Shown here: positions 46,981 to 55,455 of the stretch, piece after piece
How the letters are laid out: each line of letters starts with the position of its first letter
Position numbering within the stretch: the stretch's first letter is position 1
Assembly (NCBI RefSeq): GCF_001570405.1
Contig: NZ_BBYM01000041.1
Location: 1-64,000 of the forward strand
From: Microtetraspora niveoalba
GTDB taxonomy: Bacteria; Actinomycetota; Actinomycetes; Streptosporangiales; Streptosporangiaceae
Direction of reading: 5' to 3'
DNA length: 64,000 nt
Program-made: the position numbers and the translations under genes
Notes under the pieces: generated by a model
Told to the model about the DNA's origin: nothing
Seen by the model: only the letters and a program-made list of their open reading frames with translations
The model's database searches: none

Positions 46981-48119
46981 AGCCAGAACCACCTGATGTG
47001 CGATGTGCGCCGCCGCTCGTCCAGCCACGCCTGGAACGCGGCGTCGCGCGCCGCGTCGAGCACCTCCTGAGCCTCGGGATCCGGCGGGAGCACCTCGTAC
47101 ACGACTCCGGCCAGGTGGCCGCCGTCGTAGGGGACCGGCCCGATCGCGGTCCCCGCGGGCAGCCCGCGCAGGGGTTCCGGGAGCCGAGGGGTGAGCGTCG
47201 CGGCGGCTTCGAGGTGGAGTCGCCGATCCTCGGCACCCGCCACGGCGGGGTGTCCGGCGTGCCGCGTGGGCAGCAGGGCCGTGGTGACCCGGTCGGTGAA
47301 CTGCGCCACCGGGCCGTCGAGGAGGACATGCAGCGCCTCCGGCCGCGGTCCGGTCACCCACGCGGCAGACCGTACGGTGAATTCGTCCGGGTGTTCGGCG
47401 AGATAGCGCCGGGCGGGTTCACCGGCGAAGCGCTCGCGGACCCGGCCGATGAGCGCCTGCGTCTTGACGTGGCTCCAGAACGCCTCCTCCGACATTCCGG
47501 CCTCGGCGAGCCAGTCCAGCGTCCGCGCCCGGCCGGTGAGCCCGCGCCTTCGGCGGAACTCGTCGGCGGCCCGCTGGGTCTCGGCGACCGTCAGCGGCTC
47601 GGTGTCGCCATCCATCTCGGTGAGGAGGATGCGGTGGTCCACCAGCCGCTCATGGAGTTGCCGATCACGGGCGCCGAGGGCGCGGATGGTGGAAAGCGCG
47701 GCCGCGATCGACAACCCGATCCCGTCGACGCTGAGGACGTTCGCCGCCGCCCAATGGGTGGAGTGGTCGACGAGCCAGGGAACGCCGTCGGCCGTCTCGG
47801 CGGACAGCGCGACGGAGCCGTCCTCGGGATGCTCCAGAAGCAGGTCGTAGCCGACCCGGGCCGTCCCCGGCGGCTCATCGACTACGAGCTGGGCGCGCAG
47901 CCACGGCCGCCGGGAACTCCAACCTCGCACCAGGTCGTACGCGTCGCCCACCATTTCAGGGGTGGTGGGCAACCCGCGCAGCAGCGTGACCGCGTCGGCC
48001 AGATCCGTCCCGAAGGCGGCCCGATCGTGCGTCGGGTCACCGAGAGCCACGCCGACGGGTCCTGGCTCGGCGGGTTCCGGATCGCTAGCGGAGAAGTGCG
48101 TGCTCTGGTCAGTCGGCAT
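46977..48119 (-). CDS. PpiC/SurA-related peptide maturation protein
   Basis: 380 residues. The middle (QRAADEFRRRRGLTGRARTLDWLAEAGMSEEAFWSHVKTQALIGRVRERFAGEPARRYLAEHPDEFTVRSAAWV) resembles the chaperone/parvulin-linker region of SurA-PpiC proteins, and the whole matches what I recall as the actinobacterial 'putative peptide maturation system protein' found with ATP-grasp RiPP genes. The N-terminal 150 residues (LLRGLPTTPEMVGDAYDLVRGW) are specific to that group. It may hold or present the precursor peptide. Overlaps both neighbours by a few bases, so the three genes form one translational unit. Confidence 0.75.
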   Translation of the reverse strand: MPTDQSTHFSASDPEPAEPGPVGVALGDPTHDRAAFGTDLADAVTLLRGLPTTPEMVGDAYDLVRGWSSRRPWLRAQLVVDEPPGTARVGYDLLLEHPEDGSVALSAETADGVPWLVDHSTHWAAANVLSVDGIGLSIAAALSTIRALGARDRQLHERLVDHRILLTEMDGDTEPLTVAETQRAADEFRRRRGLTGRARTLDWLAEAGMSEEAFWSHVKTQALIGRVRERFAGEPARRYLAEHPDEFTVRSAAWVTGPRPEALHVLLDGPVAQFTDRVTTALLPTRHAGHPAVAGAEDRRLHLEAAATLTPRLPEPLRGLPAGTAIGPVPYDGGHLAGVVYEVLPPDPEAQEVLDAARDAAFQAWLDERRRTSHIRWFWL

Positions 48120-49134
48120 CGATGCGGTCCTTGACGTCGGGGCGGGCGGCGGCCTCGGCCAGCCAGTCGGCGATCGCGTCGCTGATGGGCAGGCCGGTCA
48201 GCATCTCGACGAAGGCCCACTGCCCGTTGATGTTGAGTTCCAGGAAGACGTGCCGGCCGTCCGGCGTCACGATGAAGTCCAAGGCGCCGAAGGTCAGACC
48301 GAGCCCCGCGACCAGGCGCACACAGCGGTCCGCGATGTCCGGCGGCAGGCTGTAGGCGGAGTAGCCCACGTTGGGATCGTCGTAGTGTCGCCAGTCGACG
48401 GCGGTCAGCCGCGACACCTGGGAGTCGATGCGGGCGGCGAACACCCGCTCGCCGACGACGGTCACCCGCAGCTCGTACGCCTTGGGCATGTTGGGCTGCA
48501 GCATCGCCGGGCCGTACCGGAGCCGGTGCCGGCCCGTCAGTCGCCGCCGGGGAACCACGGCCGTGAAGAGATGGCGATCCTCGCCGTCCATCGTGAACGG
48601 GTGATAGCCGAGCGCCTTGGTGATGAGACGGCCGCCGGCCCGGTTCCACGCCGGGACGAGCTCGTCCGGATCGTTCGTCACGACCGTCTCGACGATGGTG
48701 AACCCGAGTTCGGTCGCCCGGTGAAGGTGCAGCAGCTTGTTGTCCATCGCCACGGCGTGCTGCGGCCGCGCCGGCATCCACCGCGCCCCCACCATCAGGT
48801 CGTACGCGCCGGCGAGCGCCAGCTTCGCCGCGTGCTCGGCGAACTCCCGCTGCGACGTCTCCCGCACCTCAGGGGAGGACGGCCTGTCGGGGCGGCGGTC
48901 CCAGACCGCGGTGACCCTGGACAGGTCGTACGTCTCGCCCCGGCGCGTCAGCACCTGTCGCCAACGGCCGTCGAGATAGGCGGTGGTGAGGGTGCACGCC
49001 CCGGGGTACTCCGCCTCGTCCCACCACAGCAGGGGCACTCCACGCTCGCGAAGCTTGGGCAGCACGGTATGAACCGAGTCGTCGCGGGCACTGCTGATGA
49101 TCAACAACACGGTGGAGTGCTCCTTCTCCGTCAT
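48109..49134 (-). CDS. ATP-grasp peptide ligase (graspetide-type, MvdD/SAV_5884-like)
   Basis: 341 residues. N-terminal pre-ATP-grasp domain (STVLLIISSARDDSVHTVLPKLRERGVPLLWWD), then an ATP-grasp fold with Lys-containing ITKALG segment, and metal ligands Asp286, Glu299 and Asn301 (DFIVTPDGRHVFLELNING). The family makes ester or amide cross-links between side chains of precursor peptides. No good ribosome site precedes the ATG, whereas AAGGAG lies nine bases before a GTG at codon 9 (49110), which may be the true start. It lies downstream of the precursor gene, after two hairpins. Confidence 0.85.
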   Translation of the reverse strand: MTEKEHSTVLLIISSARDDSVHTVLPKLRERGVPLLWWDEAEYPGACTLTTAYLDGRWRQVLTRRGETYDLSRVTAVWDRRPDRPSSPEVRETSQREFAEHAAKLALAGAYDLMVGARWMPARPQHAVAMDNKLLHLHRATELGFTIVETVVTNDPDELVPAWNRAGGRLITKALGYHPFTMDGEDRHLFTAVVPRRRLTGRHRLRYGPAMLQPNMPKAYELRVTVVGERVFAARIDSQVSRLTAVDWRHYDDPNVGYSAYSLPPDIADRCVRLVAGLGLTFGALDFIVTPDGRHVFLELNINGQWAFVEMLTGLPISDAIADWLAEAAARPDVKDRIDAD

Positions 49135-49142
49135 GAGTCAGC

Positions 49143-49271
49143 GAGCCGGCGTCCGCGGACGCCGGCTCCCCGTCGTTCACTTCGCCGTCCGGTGATCAGG
49201 CTCGGCCGTACCTGATCGACCGGTCGCCGCCGAGATCCGGATCGCGATCATCGCGGCGATCGCGATCCGGA
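49143..49271 (-). terminator. Two perfect hairpins between precursor and ligase genes
   Basis: On the minus-strand transcript the first is at 49271-49236 (14-bp perfect arms TCCGGATCGCGATC/GATCGCGATCCGGA, 8-base loop) and the second at 49168-49143 (12-bp arms around GC). They follow the precursor stop by 14 bases and could act as attenuators that keep precursor mRNA in excess over the enzyme genes. Confidence 0.6.
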
Positions 49272-49284
49272 GTCACCGCAACGA

Positions 49285-49443
49285 TCAGGTGTTCTTGCAG
49301 TCCTGGCCGCTGGCGGCGGAGCTGCAGGCGTAGCCCGAGCCCGGCTTCATCTCGGCCCGCACGCCCGCGACGATCTCCAGGTCGTCACCAGCGAGCTCGG
49401 ACACCCCGGCGGGAAGGTCGTCGATCTTCAGCATGTCCCTCAT
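49285..49443 (-). CDS. RiPP precursor peptide, 52 aa
   Basis: Leader about 1-27: acidic and Leu-rich with DDLPAGVSELAGDDLEIVAG, ending in Ala26-Gly27, a plausible C39 cleavage site. Core about 28-52: VRAEMKPGSGYAC, then Ser/Ala/Gly residues, QDC and a C-terminal KNT. The core has Glu31, Asp48 and Lys/Ser/Thr residues usable for ATP-grasp cross-links, plus Cys40 and Cys49. GGGGGTG precedes the ATG by about seven bases. It heads the cassette with ATP-grasp, PpiC-related and C39 exporter genes downstream, which together make this assignment strong although the gene is short. Confidence 0.82.
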   Translation of the reverse strand: MRDMLKIDDLPAGVSELAGDDLEIVAGVRAEMKPGSGYACSSAASGQDCKNT

Positions 49444-49569
49444 AGGACACCCCCATCTGGTTGCACAGGACCGTCATCTACGGCCCGGTACGAAATGGTG
49501 GTGATCATGGTTTGTACATTTCTTGGATTTCGCTAGGACGCCGGTGCATCCCGATGCCGACCCGCCGAA

Positions 49570-49860
49570 ATGACTCAAGAGCAGGCGAAGGCGATAGGGA
49601 GCGGAGGGAGCCCTCGACGAGGCGGCGCGAGACCACCGGAATTTCGCCCGCCATGCGGCCGTCGAGTCGATCTTCGAGATCCGTGAGCGCTTCGGCCTGC
49701 CTGACCCCGCCGAGGAGCCATGGGACCACTGCCGGAGGCGGATGCCGCACCTCATGCGTTGCCGGCCCGAGATGCTGGACGATCACGTCGTCGCTGATGT
49801 ACTCCCGGCCATATGGATCTTGAATCGAGAGCCGTGGACGGAAGAACGACTTCGCGCAGG
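49570..49860 (+). pseudogene. Decayed small gene
   Basis: An ATG at 49570 begins MTQEQAKAIG, but the frame must shift by one base to reach a protein-like stretch (GALDEAARDHRNFARHAAVESIFEIRERFGLPDPAEEPWDHCRRRMPHLMR...). No intact start serves the second part. Family unknown. Consistent with the general decay of this zone. Confidence 0.4.
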
Positions 49861-49940
49861 CGGCTCCGGGCTCGAACAGGCTTCAGGGCCGCACTGTCGA
49901 GTCGTGGAAACAGGGCGGAAGCGGCTCAGTGCTCGAGAAC

Positions 49941-50453
49941 TCAGTACTCGAGAACGCCGTGGGCGGCCACGATGTCACTTGAAGTGCTCGGCCGCACCTC
50001 GGTGATGCGCTCGGCCAGCAGCAGCGCAGCGGCAAGCCCGCCCTCCGACTTGTCGCCAACCAGCCCGAGCTCGACCCGGTCGGCCAGGTAGTCCTCCGAG
50101 ATGCCATCCTCGTCGCCGGGGAACAGCGGATCGAAGGACAGGATCCTGCGGCCGTCCACGTAATGGTCGAAGGACGCGACCCTGTTCACGTTGACGAAGA
50201 CACTCGCCGTGACCGTCCCGGCCGACAGGGGCCGCAGCACCTCGTCCAGCGTGCCGGCGAAGCCGTTCCACTCGCTCAGAATGGTCCCGCCCTCGGCCGA
50301 CCGGGCAGAGATGAGGCCCTCCTCGATCTCGCCTTCCTCGTCATCGCCGTCGAATACGTCAATGCCAAGGCGGGCCAGCGCCTCGTGCGGGGTAAGGCCG
50401 CGGACGAAGGTCGCGCAGAACGCGTCGTCATCGAGCCAGTCGTAGCCGCTCAT
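49941..50453 (-). CDS. DUF6461-family protein
   Basis: 170 residues. WLDDDAFCATFVRGLTPHEALARLG at the start and TASVFVNVNRVASFDHYVDGRRILSFDPLFPGDEDG in the middle match the actinobacterial DUF6461 family of unknown function. Complete, with a normal length. It stands alone between relics, in the accessory zone right of the RiPP cassette. ATG preceded by GAGAACGGGATTCTC, itself a short palindrome. Confidence 0.75.
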   Translation of the reverse strand: MSGYDWLDDDAFCATFVRGLTPHEALARLGIDVFDGDDEEGEIEEGLISARSAEGGTILSEWNGFAGTLDEVLRPLSAGTVTASVFVNVNRVASFDHYVDGRRILSFDPLFPGDEDGISEDYLADRVELGLVGDKSEGGLAAALLLAERITEVRPSTSSDIVAAHGVLEY

Positions 50454-50639
50454 GAGAATCCCGTTCTCTCCAGGAGCAGATCATGGAGATCCTGGCATGC
50501 GGGTCCGACGAAAAGTCCGTACGACCTTGAGAGGCGACATCGGGGTCATCCTGGCGGGCCCACGTGCCCGGCGGTGCAGGGCATGACCACGCCGTTCGGC
50601 GTGTAAACGATCAAGCTCGCTCGAAACGCCGTCAGAGCA

Positions 50640-50850
50640 GCCCATGTCGGTGGGCCATCGTGGCAGCCTGGCTCGCGGCTGCTCACGCCAAGCTTGGCCG
50701 GCATGTTGCCCACATGCGCCCACCGTCTCGACCGAGATGAACAGTTCTTCGGCGATCTGCCGGTTGGTGCGGCCGTCGGCGAGCAGGCGCAGACCGGCGG
50801 AGCGCCCCTGCGCCCGCTCGGCGGCCGGGCGTGCGGCCTGGGCGGGCTGC
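50640..50850 (-). pseudogene. Relic of a LuxR-family regulator (C-terminal HTH)
   Basis: The minus strand encodes LLADGRTNRQIAEELFISVETVGA in one frame, HVGNMPAKLGVSSREP in a second and AATMAHRHGLL-stop in a third. Joined, these give the C-terminal helix-turn-helix of a LuxR-type regulator with at least two frameshifts. No receiver or ATPase domain remains. Confidence 0.7.
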
Positions 50851-50914
50851 TCGGGCCGCCCGCCGCACACCGACCCCGCCCCACTCGTACGACGTCTTGA
50901 CAGGGCTGGAGCGA

Positions 50915-51457
50915 TCACGCTGTCCAGGCTGGATCCCGGCCGATGACGCCGAGCAGGCGGTCGAACAGTGAGGCGTCGCCCGGCACTGCCACCGGCGGCC
51001 CGAAGGCACCGCGTTGCCTGCCCATCTCCACCATCTGGTCAGTGAACTGCAGCGCCCGCGAGACGGCCTCGGCGTCCGGCTCGTACTCCTGACCGGTGGC
51101 CCTGGCCAGGTCCCAGCCGTGCACCACCATATCGACGAGGTACATGTGACCCAGCACGGTCATCGGCAGGCCCATGGCGGGGCTGGTCCCCTCCCATGCC
51201 TCGGGCCGCGACCAGGCGGCCAGCGTGCCCTCCGCTCGTTCGGGGAAGTCGCCCGCGTAAGGCCCCTGCTCGACGCTCGGCCCCTTGCGAGCCAGCGACT
51301 CGAACATCTCCGCCACCCACTCGAGGTGGTTGATCAGGTCCTTGACGTCGAACTTCGCGCATGGCGTCGAGAACCCGAGCTGCTCCTGCCGCACCGCGCG
51401 CACCAAGCTCGCGGTACGTTCGGTGGCCCGCGTCATCAGCGGCATCATGTCTTCCAT
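50915..51457 (-). CDS. TIGR03086-type mycothiol-dependent DinB-like protein
   Basis: 180 residues. [23 protein letters not shown] with His44 and a later [17 protein letters not shown] are the metal-ligand segments of the TIGR03086/mycothiol maleylpyruvate isomerase-like family. Members are four-helix bundle metal proteins thought to use mycothiol; substrate unknown. The ATG at 51457 fits the family start. It is divergent from the truncated AraC gene. Confidence 0.8.
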   Translation of the reverse strand: MEDMMPLMTRATERTASLVRAVRQEQLGFSTPCAKFDVKDLINHLEWVAEMFESLARKGPSVEQGPYAGDFPERAEGTLAAWSRPEAWEGTSPAMGLPMTVLGHMYLVDMVVHGWDLARATGQEYEPDAEAVSRALQFTDQMVEMGRQRGAFGPPVAVPGDASLFDRLLGVIGRDPAWTA

Positions 51458-51476
51458 GGCAGCCAGCGTGCCCCGT

Positions 51477-51881
51477 GTGCCAGAAGGGCGGCTTGTAGAA
51501 ACGCGACAGCGCGGCTGGGTCAACCCGTACGCGGGGCTCAGCGCCTTCGATTTCGTCCGGCAGGCGCCATCGCCGGAGATCGCGGCGCATGTGGAGCACT
51601 TCTGGGTCGTCACGTGGACCGATCTCGCCGAGCCGTACGAACAGCGCATCATCTCGCACCCCACGGTGAACATGTTCCGGGACTATGTCGGCGTCGGCCC
51701 CAAGTGGGTGATCCGCCGCTTCCGGCTGCACGAGGCCGCGGAGCGGGTCTACCAGGGCCTCGACCTCGCCACGCTGGCCGCCGAGCTCGGCTACACCGAT
51801 CAGGCCCACCTGACCCGTGACTTCACCGCTGCGGTCGGCATGCCCCCCGCGGCCTACGCCCGGCTCAGAAGCCAGGCCTGA
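51477..51881 (+). pseudogene. AraC-family regulator with an internal in-frame deletion
   Basis: 134 residues. The N-terminus ([28 protein letters not shown]) is that of DUF6597-AraC regulators of about 260 residues, but after HPTVNMF the sequence jumps directly to [24 protein letters not shown], the second half of the AraC HTH domain. Roughly 110-130 residues including the first HTH are missing, while the frame is kept. GTG start without ribosome site. Probably non-functional as a DNA-binding protein. Confidence 0.65.
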
Positions 51882-51940
51882 TCCCGACGTTCACTGGGAG
51901 TCCGTCTCCTTCGGCGGGGCGGCGGTAACGGATTCCAGAG

Positions 51941-51970
51941 GAGCGGTTCTGAGCGGTTCTGAGCGATCCT
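51941..51970. repeat. Three tandem 10-bp repeats
   Basis: GAGCGGTTCT twice and GAGCGATCCT once, directly before the tRNA 3' remnant at 51991. Confidence 0.6.
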
Positions 51971-51990
51971 GAAGATCGTTTGAGGGCCTG

Positions 51991-52030
51991 CGGATCAGAA
52001 GGTCAGGGGTTCGAGCCCTCTCGGCCGCGC
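51991..52030 (+). repeat. tRNA-Arg 3'-half remnant, scar 1
   Basis: Forty bases matching 42280-42318 of the tRNA-Arg gene (from the anticodon loop through the T arm to the acceptor end) with only two changes, both in non-conserved positions. No 5' half is present. A hairpin GGCCGCC/GGCGGCC follows at 52040-52069. This is the kind of att scar left by insertion into a tRNA gene. Confidence 0.85.
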
Positions 52031-52207
52031 AGCAGGTGAAGGCCGCCGGTTCCACCGGGTCGGCGGCCGCTACTCGCTCGCCGTCCGGTCCCGATGCATG
52101 CCGGGTCCCCATCACGTGTTCTCCCTCCTGCGGCCGGGGCTGGGAGACCGAGGCAACCTTCGCGGCGTGCTGTGCGTGTATGGGGTCATGATTTCGAAGG
52201 GCGTCCA

Positions 52208-52711
52208 GTGACGCCGCATACGGACGGTTTCACGGAATTCGTGGCCGCCCGCAGTACAAGCCTGTTGCGCACGGCGTACCTGACCTGCGGTTCGCTCGGG
52301 GAAGCCGAAGATTTGCTGCAGACCGCGCTGGAGCGGGCGTGTCTGCGTTGGGACAGGCTGTGCCGTGGCGGCGACCCCGAGCCCTACATCCGGCGGATCA
52401 TCGTCAATCTGGCGATCAGCCGGGCGCGGCGTCTGGCGATCATGCGATTGATTCCGACGCACACCCCTCCCGAACTGCCCGCCGCGCGGGAGGACATCGA
52501 GTTACGGCACGTCGTCATGGACGCCTTACGGGCGTTGCCGCCCCGTCAGCGGGCTGTGGTGGTGCTCAGGTTCTGGGATGACATGACCGAGGCCCAGACG
52601 GCGAAGATGCTCGGCTGCTCCGTCGGCACGGTGAAGAGCCAGACGTCCAAGGCGCTGAAACGCCTGCGGGCGCTGCTGGGTGAGGAGGTGGCGAACAGTG
52701 CGCGGTATTGA
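52208..52711 (+). CDS. SigE-family ECF sigma factor
   Basis: 167 residues from the GTG preceded by GAAGGG. Region 2: FTEFVAARSTSLLRTAYLTCGSLGEAEDLLQTALERACLRWDRL; region 4: LRALPPRQRAVVVLRFWDDMTEAQTAKMLGCSVGTVKSQTSKALKRLRALL. This is the actinobacterial SigE-type ECF group, with the typical RFWDDMTEAQTA sequence. It overlaps the following membrane-protein gene by 14 bases. Second sigma/partner module in the accessory zone. Confidence 0.88.
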   Translation: MTPHTDGFTEFVAARSTSLLRTAYLTCGSLGEAEDLLQTALERACLRWDRLCRGGDPEPYIRRIIVNLAISRARRLAIMRLIPTHTPPELPAAREDIELRHVVMDALRALPPRQRAVVVLRFWDDMTEAQTAKMLGCSVGTVKSQTSKALKRLRALLGEEVANSARY

Positions 52712-54047
52712 GGAACGTCTACGCCAGGGAATGACCGACGCGACCCGGCCAGTGCTGGGGGCGCCGGAGCTGGCCGTACGGGTGATGGCCCGGGTGGCAC
52801 TGCGCAGAAGGCGGCGCAGACTGGCGGCGAGTGTCGCCGCGGTCGCCGCCGCCGTGCTGGTGACGATCGGTGTGGTGTCGCCGTACATCGTCACCCGGCC
52901 CGACCCGGTCGCCACCTCCCCGGAACTGGATGGCGTGCGGATCGGCTACATCCCGGAGGGACTGGGTGCCCCGCAACGCCTGCGGGCGCAGGAGAAAGAC
53001 ATCGAAGGAGAGATCCGGCTGCGCGGTGAGGCGCTGAGATGGCAGGCCGGCAGCGATTTCGTCCAGGTTTCGGCCTACCGCACGGGCGGCGTCATCCATG
53101 ACGCGATGGGCATCCTGGCCCTGAATGTCGTCGACTCACCGGTCGAGCCGCGATTCAGCGATGATCCGGTGTTGTCCGGCGACGGCACCAGCGCCATGTG
53201 GGTCGCCGACTACCGCCTTGTACTGAAAGTCACGGTCTCGGCGGCTCTGAAGGGAGAGCGCGACCGAATCATCGGTGGGCTGCGACTGGTCGGCTGGAGT
53301 CCCGCCTTCGCCGGACTCCGCGTCACGTACATGCCGGCCGGCATGTGGGTCTCACGAAAGGGCGCGGATCCCGACGCGCTGACCCGGCTCTGGCAAGGTG
53401 AGTCCGGCCGGCGCGTCTCCATCGAGGTCGTATACGGCCGGGCCGCGGCGACACTGGAGAAGCTGCGTGCCGCCGGACCCCCGCAGGAGGTTCTGACCGA
53501 TGTGCGTCCGGCCTCGGTGCACGGCCAGCCGGCCTACGCGGCAGCCACCGGACAGGCAGGCCGGGTGTTGCTGTGGCTGGTCAAGCCGGGAACCGGCGTG
53601 CGGGTCCGGGGGGACCACCTGCCGGAGGGGGACCTGGTACGGATCGCCGAGGGCATCCAGTCGCCTCCCGAAAGCCAGGGCGAGTCCGTCGACGGCATCG
53701 CGATCTCCCTCGCCGGTCCGGATCTGCGGCCGGGTCCCGTGGAGACCGCCGTTGCGGCACGTTGGCGTTCCACCACCCGGCGATGGATCGGCCCGGACGG
53801 CGAAGACACCGTCACTGTCTCCATCCAGCGTGGCGCGGCGGTTCTGAGCTCCACCTGGTGGAGGAGCGTGTCCAGGGGCGAGCCGAAGCCGGCGACCATC
53901 GCCGGCGTGCAAGGGAATCTGCTCGACACGGGGGCCTCCACATCCAGCCGGAAGTTCACCTGGACTCCAGAGCCCGGCCTGGCCATCGTGGTCACCGCCC
54001 CCGCAGATGAGCTACGGCGAATCGTGAAGAGGATCGCGGCGCCATGA
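52698..54047 (+). CDS. Membrane-anchored partner of the SigE-type sigma factor
   Basis: 449 residues from the GTG after GAGGAGG. Short cytoplasmic helix region (1-40, ending in an RRRRRR stretch), one membrane span at 42-61, and a long extracytoplasmic domain of repeated beta units (ELDGVRIGYIPEGLGAPQRL, GLRVTYMPAGMWVSRKG). Proteins of this layout are encoded with SigE-type factors and are presumed anti-sigma factors or sensors. No zinc-binding HxxxCxxC motif is present. Confidence 0.7.
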   Translation: MRGIEERLRQGMTDATRPVLGAPELAVRVMARVALRRRRRRLAASVAAVAAAVLVTIGVVSPYIVTRPDPVATSPELDGVRIGYIPEGLGAPQRLRAQEKDIEGEIRLRGEALRWQAGSDFVQVSAYRTGGVIHDAMGILALNVVDSPVEPRFSDDPVLSGDGTSAMWVADYRLVLKVTVSAALKGERDRIIGGLRLVGWSPAFAGLRVTYMPAGMWVSRKGADPDALTRLWQGESGRRVSIEVVYGRAAATLEKLRAAGPPQEVLTDVRPASVHGQPAYAAATGQAGRVLLWLVKPGTGVRVRGDHLPEGDLVRIAEGIQSPPESQGESVDGIAISLAGPDLRPGPVETAVAARWRSTTRRWIGPDGEDTVTVSIQRGAAVLSSTWWRSVSRGEPKPATIAGVQGNLLDTGASTSSRKFTWTPEPGLAIVVTAPADELRRIVKRIAAP

Positions 54048-54177
54048 TGCTGGAACCCGTGCCGGCTCCGAAGACGCGCCCGCACCCCGGACAGCGCACA
54101 CCAGGACCGGGACACCACCCACCATCTCAGGTGAAACTCCGTGGCGAGCCACTTGTGCCCACCGCGATGATGTCCCG

Positions 54178-54873
54178 ATGCACAAGGCGACCGCCTACCA
54201 TGACGCACTCGGCGACTTCTTCGCCAAGCATGCCGATACGAGCCCCTACAACGCCTACACCGACAGACCCGCGATGCTTCAACTCGCGGGCGATGTCTCC
54301 GGGACCAGAATCCTGGATGTCGGCTGCGGGGCAGGCCACTATGCGGCCGAACTTTCGGCCCGCGGCGCCCAGGTGGTCGGGATCGAGGGCAGCGCCACGC
54401 TGCTGCGCCACGCACGAGCGCGCCTGAACGGCCACGCGGAACTGCTCCTCCACAATCTGGAAGAGCCGCTCGACTTCGCCGCTGACACCTCGTTCGACGG
54501 TGTGGTCTGCGCCCTCGTGTACGAGCACATCAGGAACCGGGTGCAACTGCTGGGCGAACTGCGCCGCGTCCTGCGACCAGGTGGATGGCTCCTGGTGTCG
54601 ACCACTCACCCCACAGCCGACTGGCGCCACTTCGGAGGCTCGTACTTCAGCCAAAACTGGAGAGATCTGCCTCTTGGAGACAGTGAGCTCTCCATCCACT
54701 ACCAGCGCATGCCGTTGGAGACCTTCTTGGGCGAGTTGTTGGCCGCGGGGTTCGTGCTGGAGCGACTGGTCGAACCCCGCCCGACAGCCGGCCTGCGGGA
54801 GATCGATGAAGCCGCCTACGACAAGCTTCATCAAGCGCCGTCCTTCCTCGCCGTGAAACTACGGCGTCCCTGA
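54178..54873 (+). CDS. Class I SAM-dependent methyltransferase
   Basis: 231 residues with motif I ILDVGCGAGHY (46-56), acidic motif II (VVGIEG), motif post-I/III FDGVVCALVYEHI and LRRVLRPGGWLLVSTTHP, the standard class I pattern. Substrate unknown, probably a small molecule. Complete gene, ATG chosen by similarity start. Lies between scars 1 and 2 in the accessory zone. Confidence 0.88.
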   Translation: MHKATAYHDALGDFFAKHADTSPYNAYTDRPAMLQLAGDVSGTRILDVGCGAGHYAAELSARGAQVVGIEGSATLLRHARARLNGHAELLLHNLEEPLDFAADTSFDGVVCALVYEHIRNRVQLLGELRRVLRPGGWLLVSTTHPTADWRHFGGSYFSQNWRDLPLGDSELSIHYQRMPLETFLGELLAAGFVLERLVEPRPTAGLREIDEAAYDKLHQAPSFLAVKLRRP

Positions 54874-54953
54874 TCACGATCTGTGCGCCCTCACGAGCTC
54901 AATGAGCGCGAGCAGGCCCCGATCACGAATCGTTGGGCGCCTGCCCTTCCCCA

Positions 54954-55080
54954 CGGATCAGGACGCCAGGTTTTCGATTCCTCGCGGCGACGCCAGGCGG
55001 AGAAGGCCCGCCACCAGGAAGAAGCCGGGAACGGACCTTCTCGATCATCCAGGCGTTCGCCGACACCCTCGCCGACTCAA
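54954..55080 (+). repeat. tRNA-Arg 3' end plus terminator remnant, scar 2
   Basis: Begins CGGATCAGGACGCCAGG, then TTTTCGATTCCTCGCGGC, matching the T arm and acceptor of the tRNA with many changes, and continues with GAAGGCCCGCCACCAGG...GGGAACGG.CCTTCT and GATCATCCAGGC, the tRNA terminator and its flank (42325-42400). The homology through the terminator shows duplication of the whole downstream context. Confidence 0.75.
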
Positions 55081-55292
55081 GAAAATGAGACCGCCACCAG
55101 GCGCGCGGCAGCGCACCCCGGCCGATACGACTTTCACCCCGGCGGTTCACCACGCGCCGACAACGTTCACCGAGGAAGCCGCCGGCATGAGACGCCGGGG
55201 CCACGATCCCGCCCGGCGTGGGGCGAGCGATCACCACCTGGAAACTCACCGGATGACGAGTGGTCGTCCCATGCACCGCGATCACGGACGCG

Positions 55293-55368
55293 GCCGCTCT
55301 TCCCCAACGCGGCCAGCATCGTCGGGGCGGACCACCTCATCGACGGAGGTGCCGTCACGACCGTGTGA
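55293..55368 (+). pseudogene. C-terminal relic of a short-chain dehydrogenase
   Basis: The frame ends LFPNAASIVGADHLIDGGAVTTV-stop, the characteristic SDR C-terminus (F.TG....DGG). No NAD-binding start is present upstream, so only the tail of the gene survived. Confidence 0.6.
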
Positions 55369-55455
55369 GCACGCGGGCGCGCCGAACTCATCCGACCACG
55401 TCGAGCCGCGGAAATTCAGTGGCGAGCCGGGTACTCCAGAGCCAAAGTGACCAGA

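Larger units (their letters stand above)
54874..55455. other. Degenerate 580-bp stretch
   Basis: No intact gene. It holds scar 2 of the tRNA region (54954-55080) and the end of a short-chain dehydrogenase gene (55293-55368). Other open frames are Arg/Pro-rich and look like non-coding high-GC sequence. Confidence 0.6.

Noticed and set aside
46977-48119. Active peptidyl-prolyl isomerase
   Set aside because: Similarity is to the chaperone-like part of SurA/PpiC proteins; I see no complete parvulin catalytic domain, so only a maturation role is proposed.
49461-49823. 120-codon plus-strand and 93-codon minus-strand genes upstream of the RiPP precursor
   Set aside because: Arg/Ser-rich shadow sequences without ribosome sites; the only protein-like stretch needs a frameshift and is listed as a relic.
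51991-52030. A second functional tRNA-Arg gene
   Set aside because: Only the 3' half is present; there is no acceptor 5' strand, D arm or complete anticodon stem.
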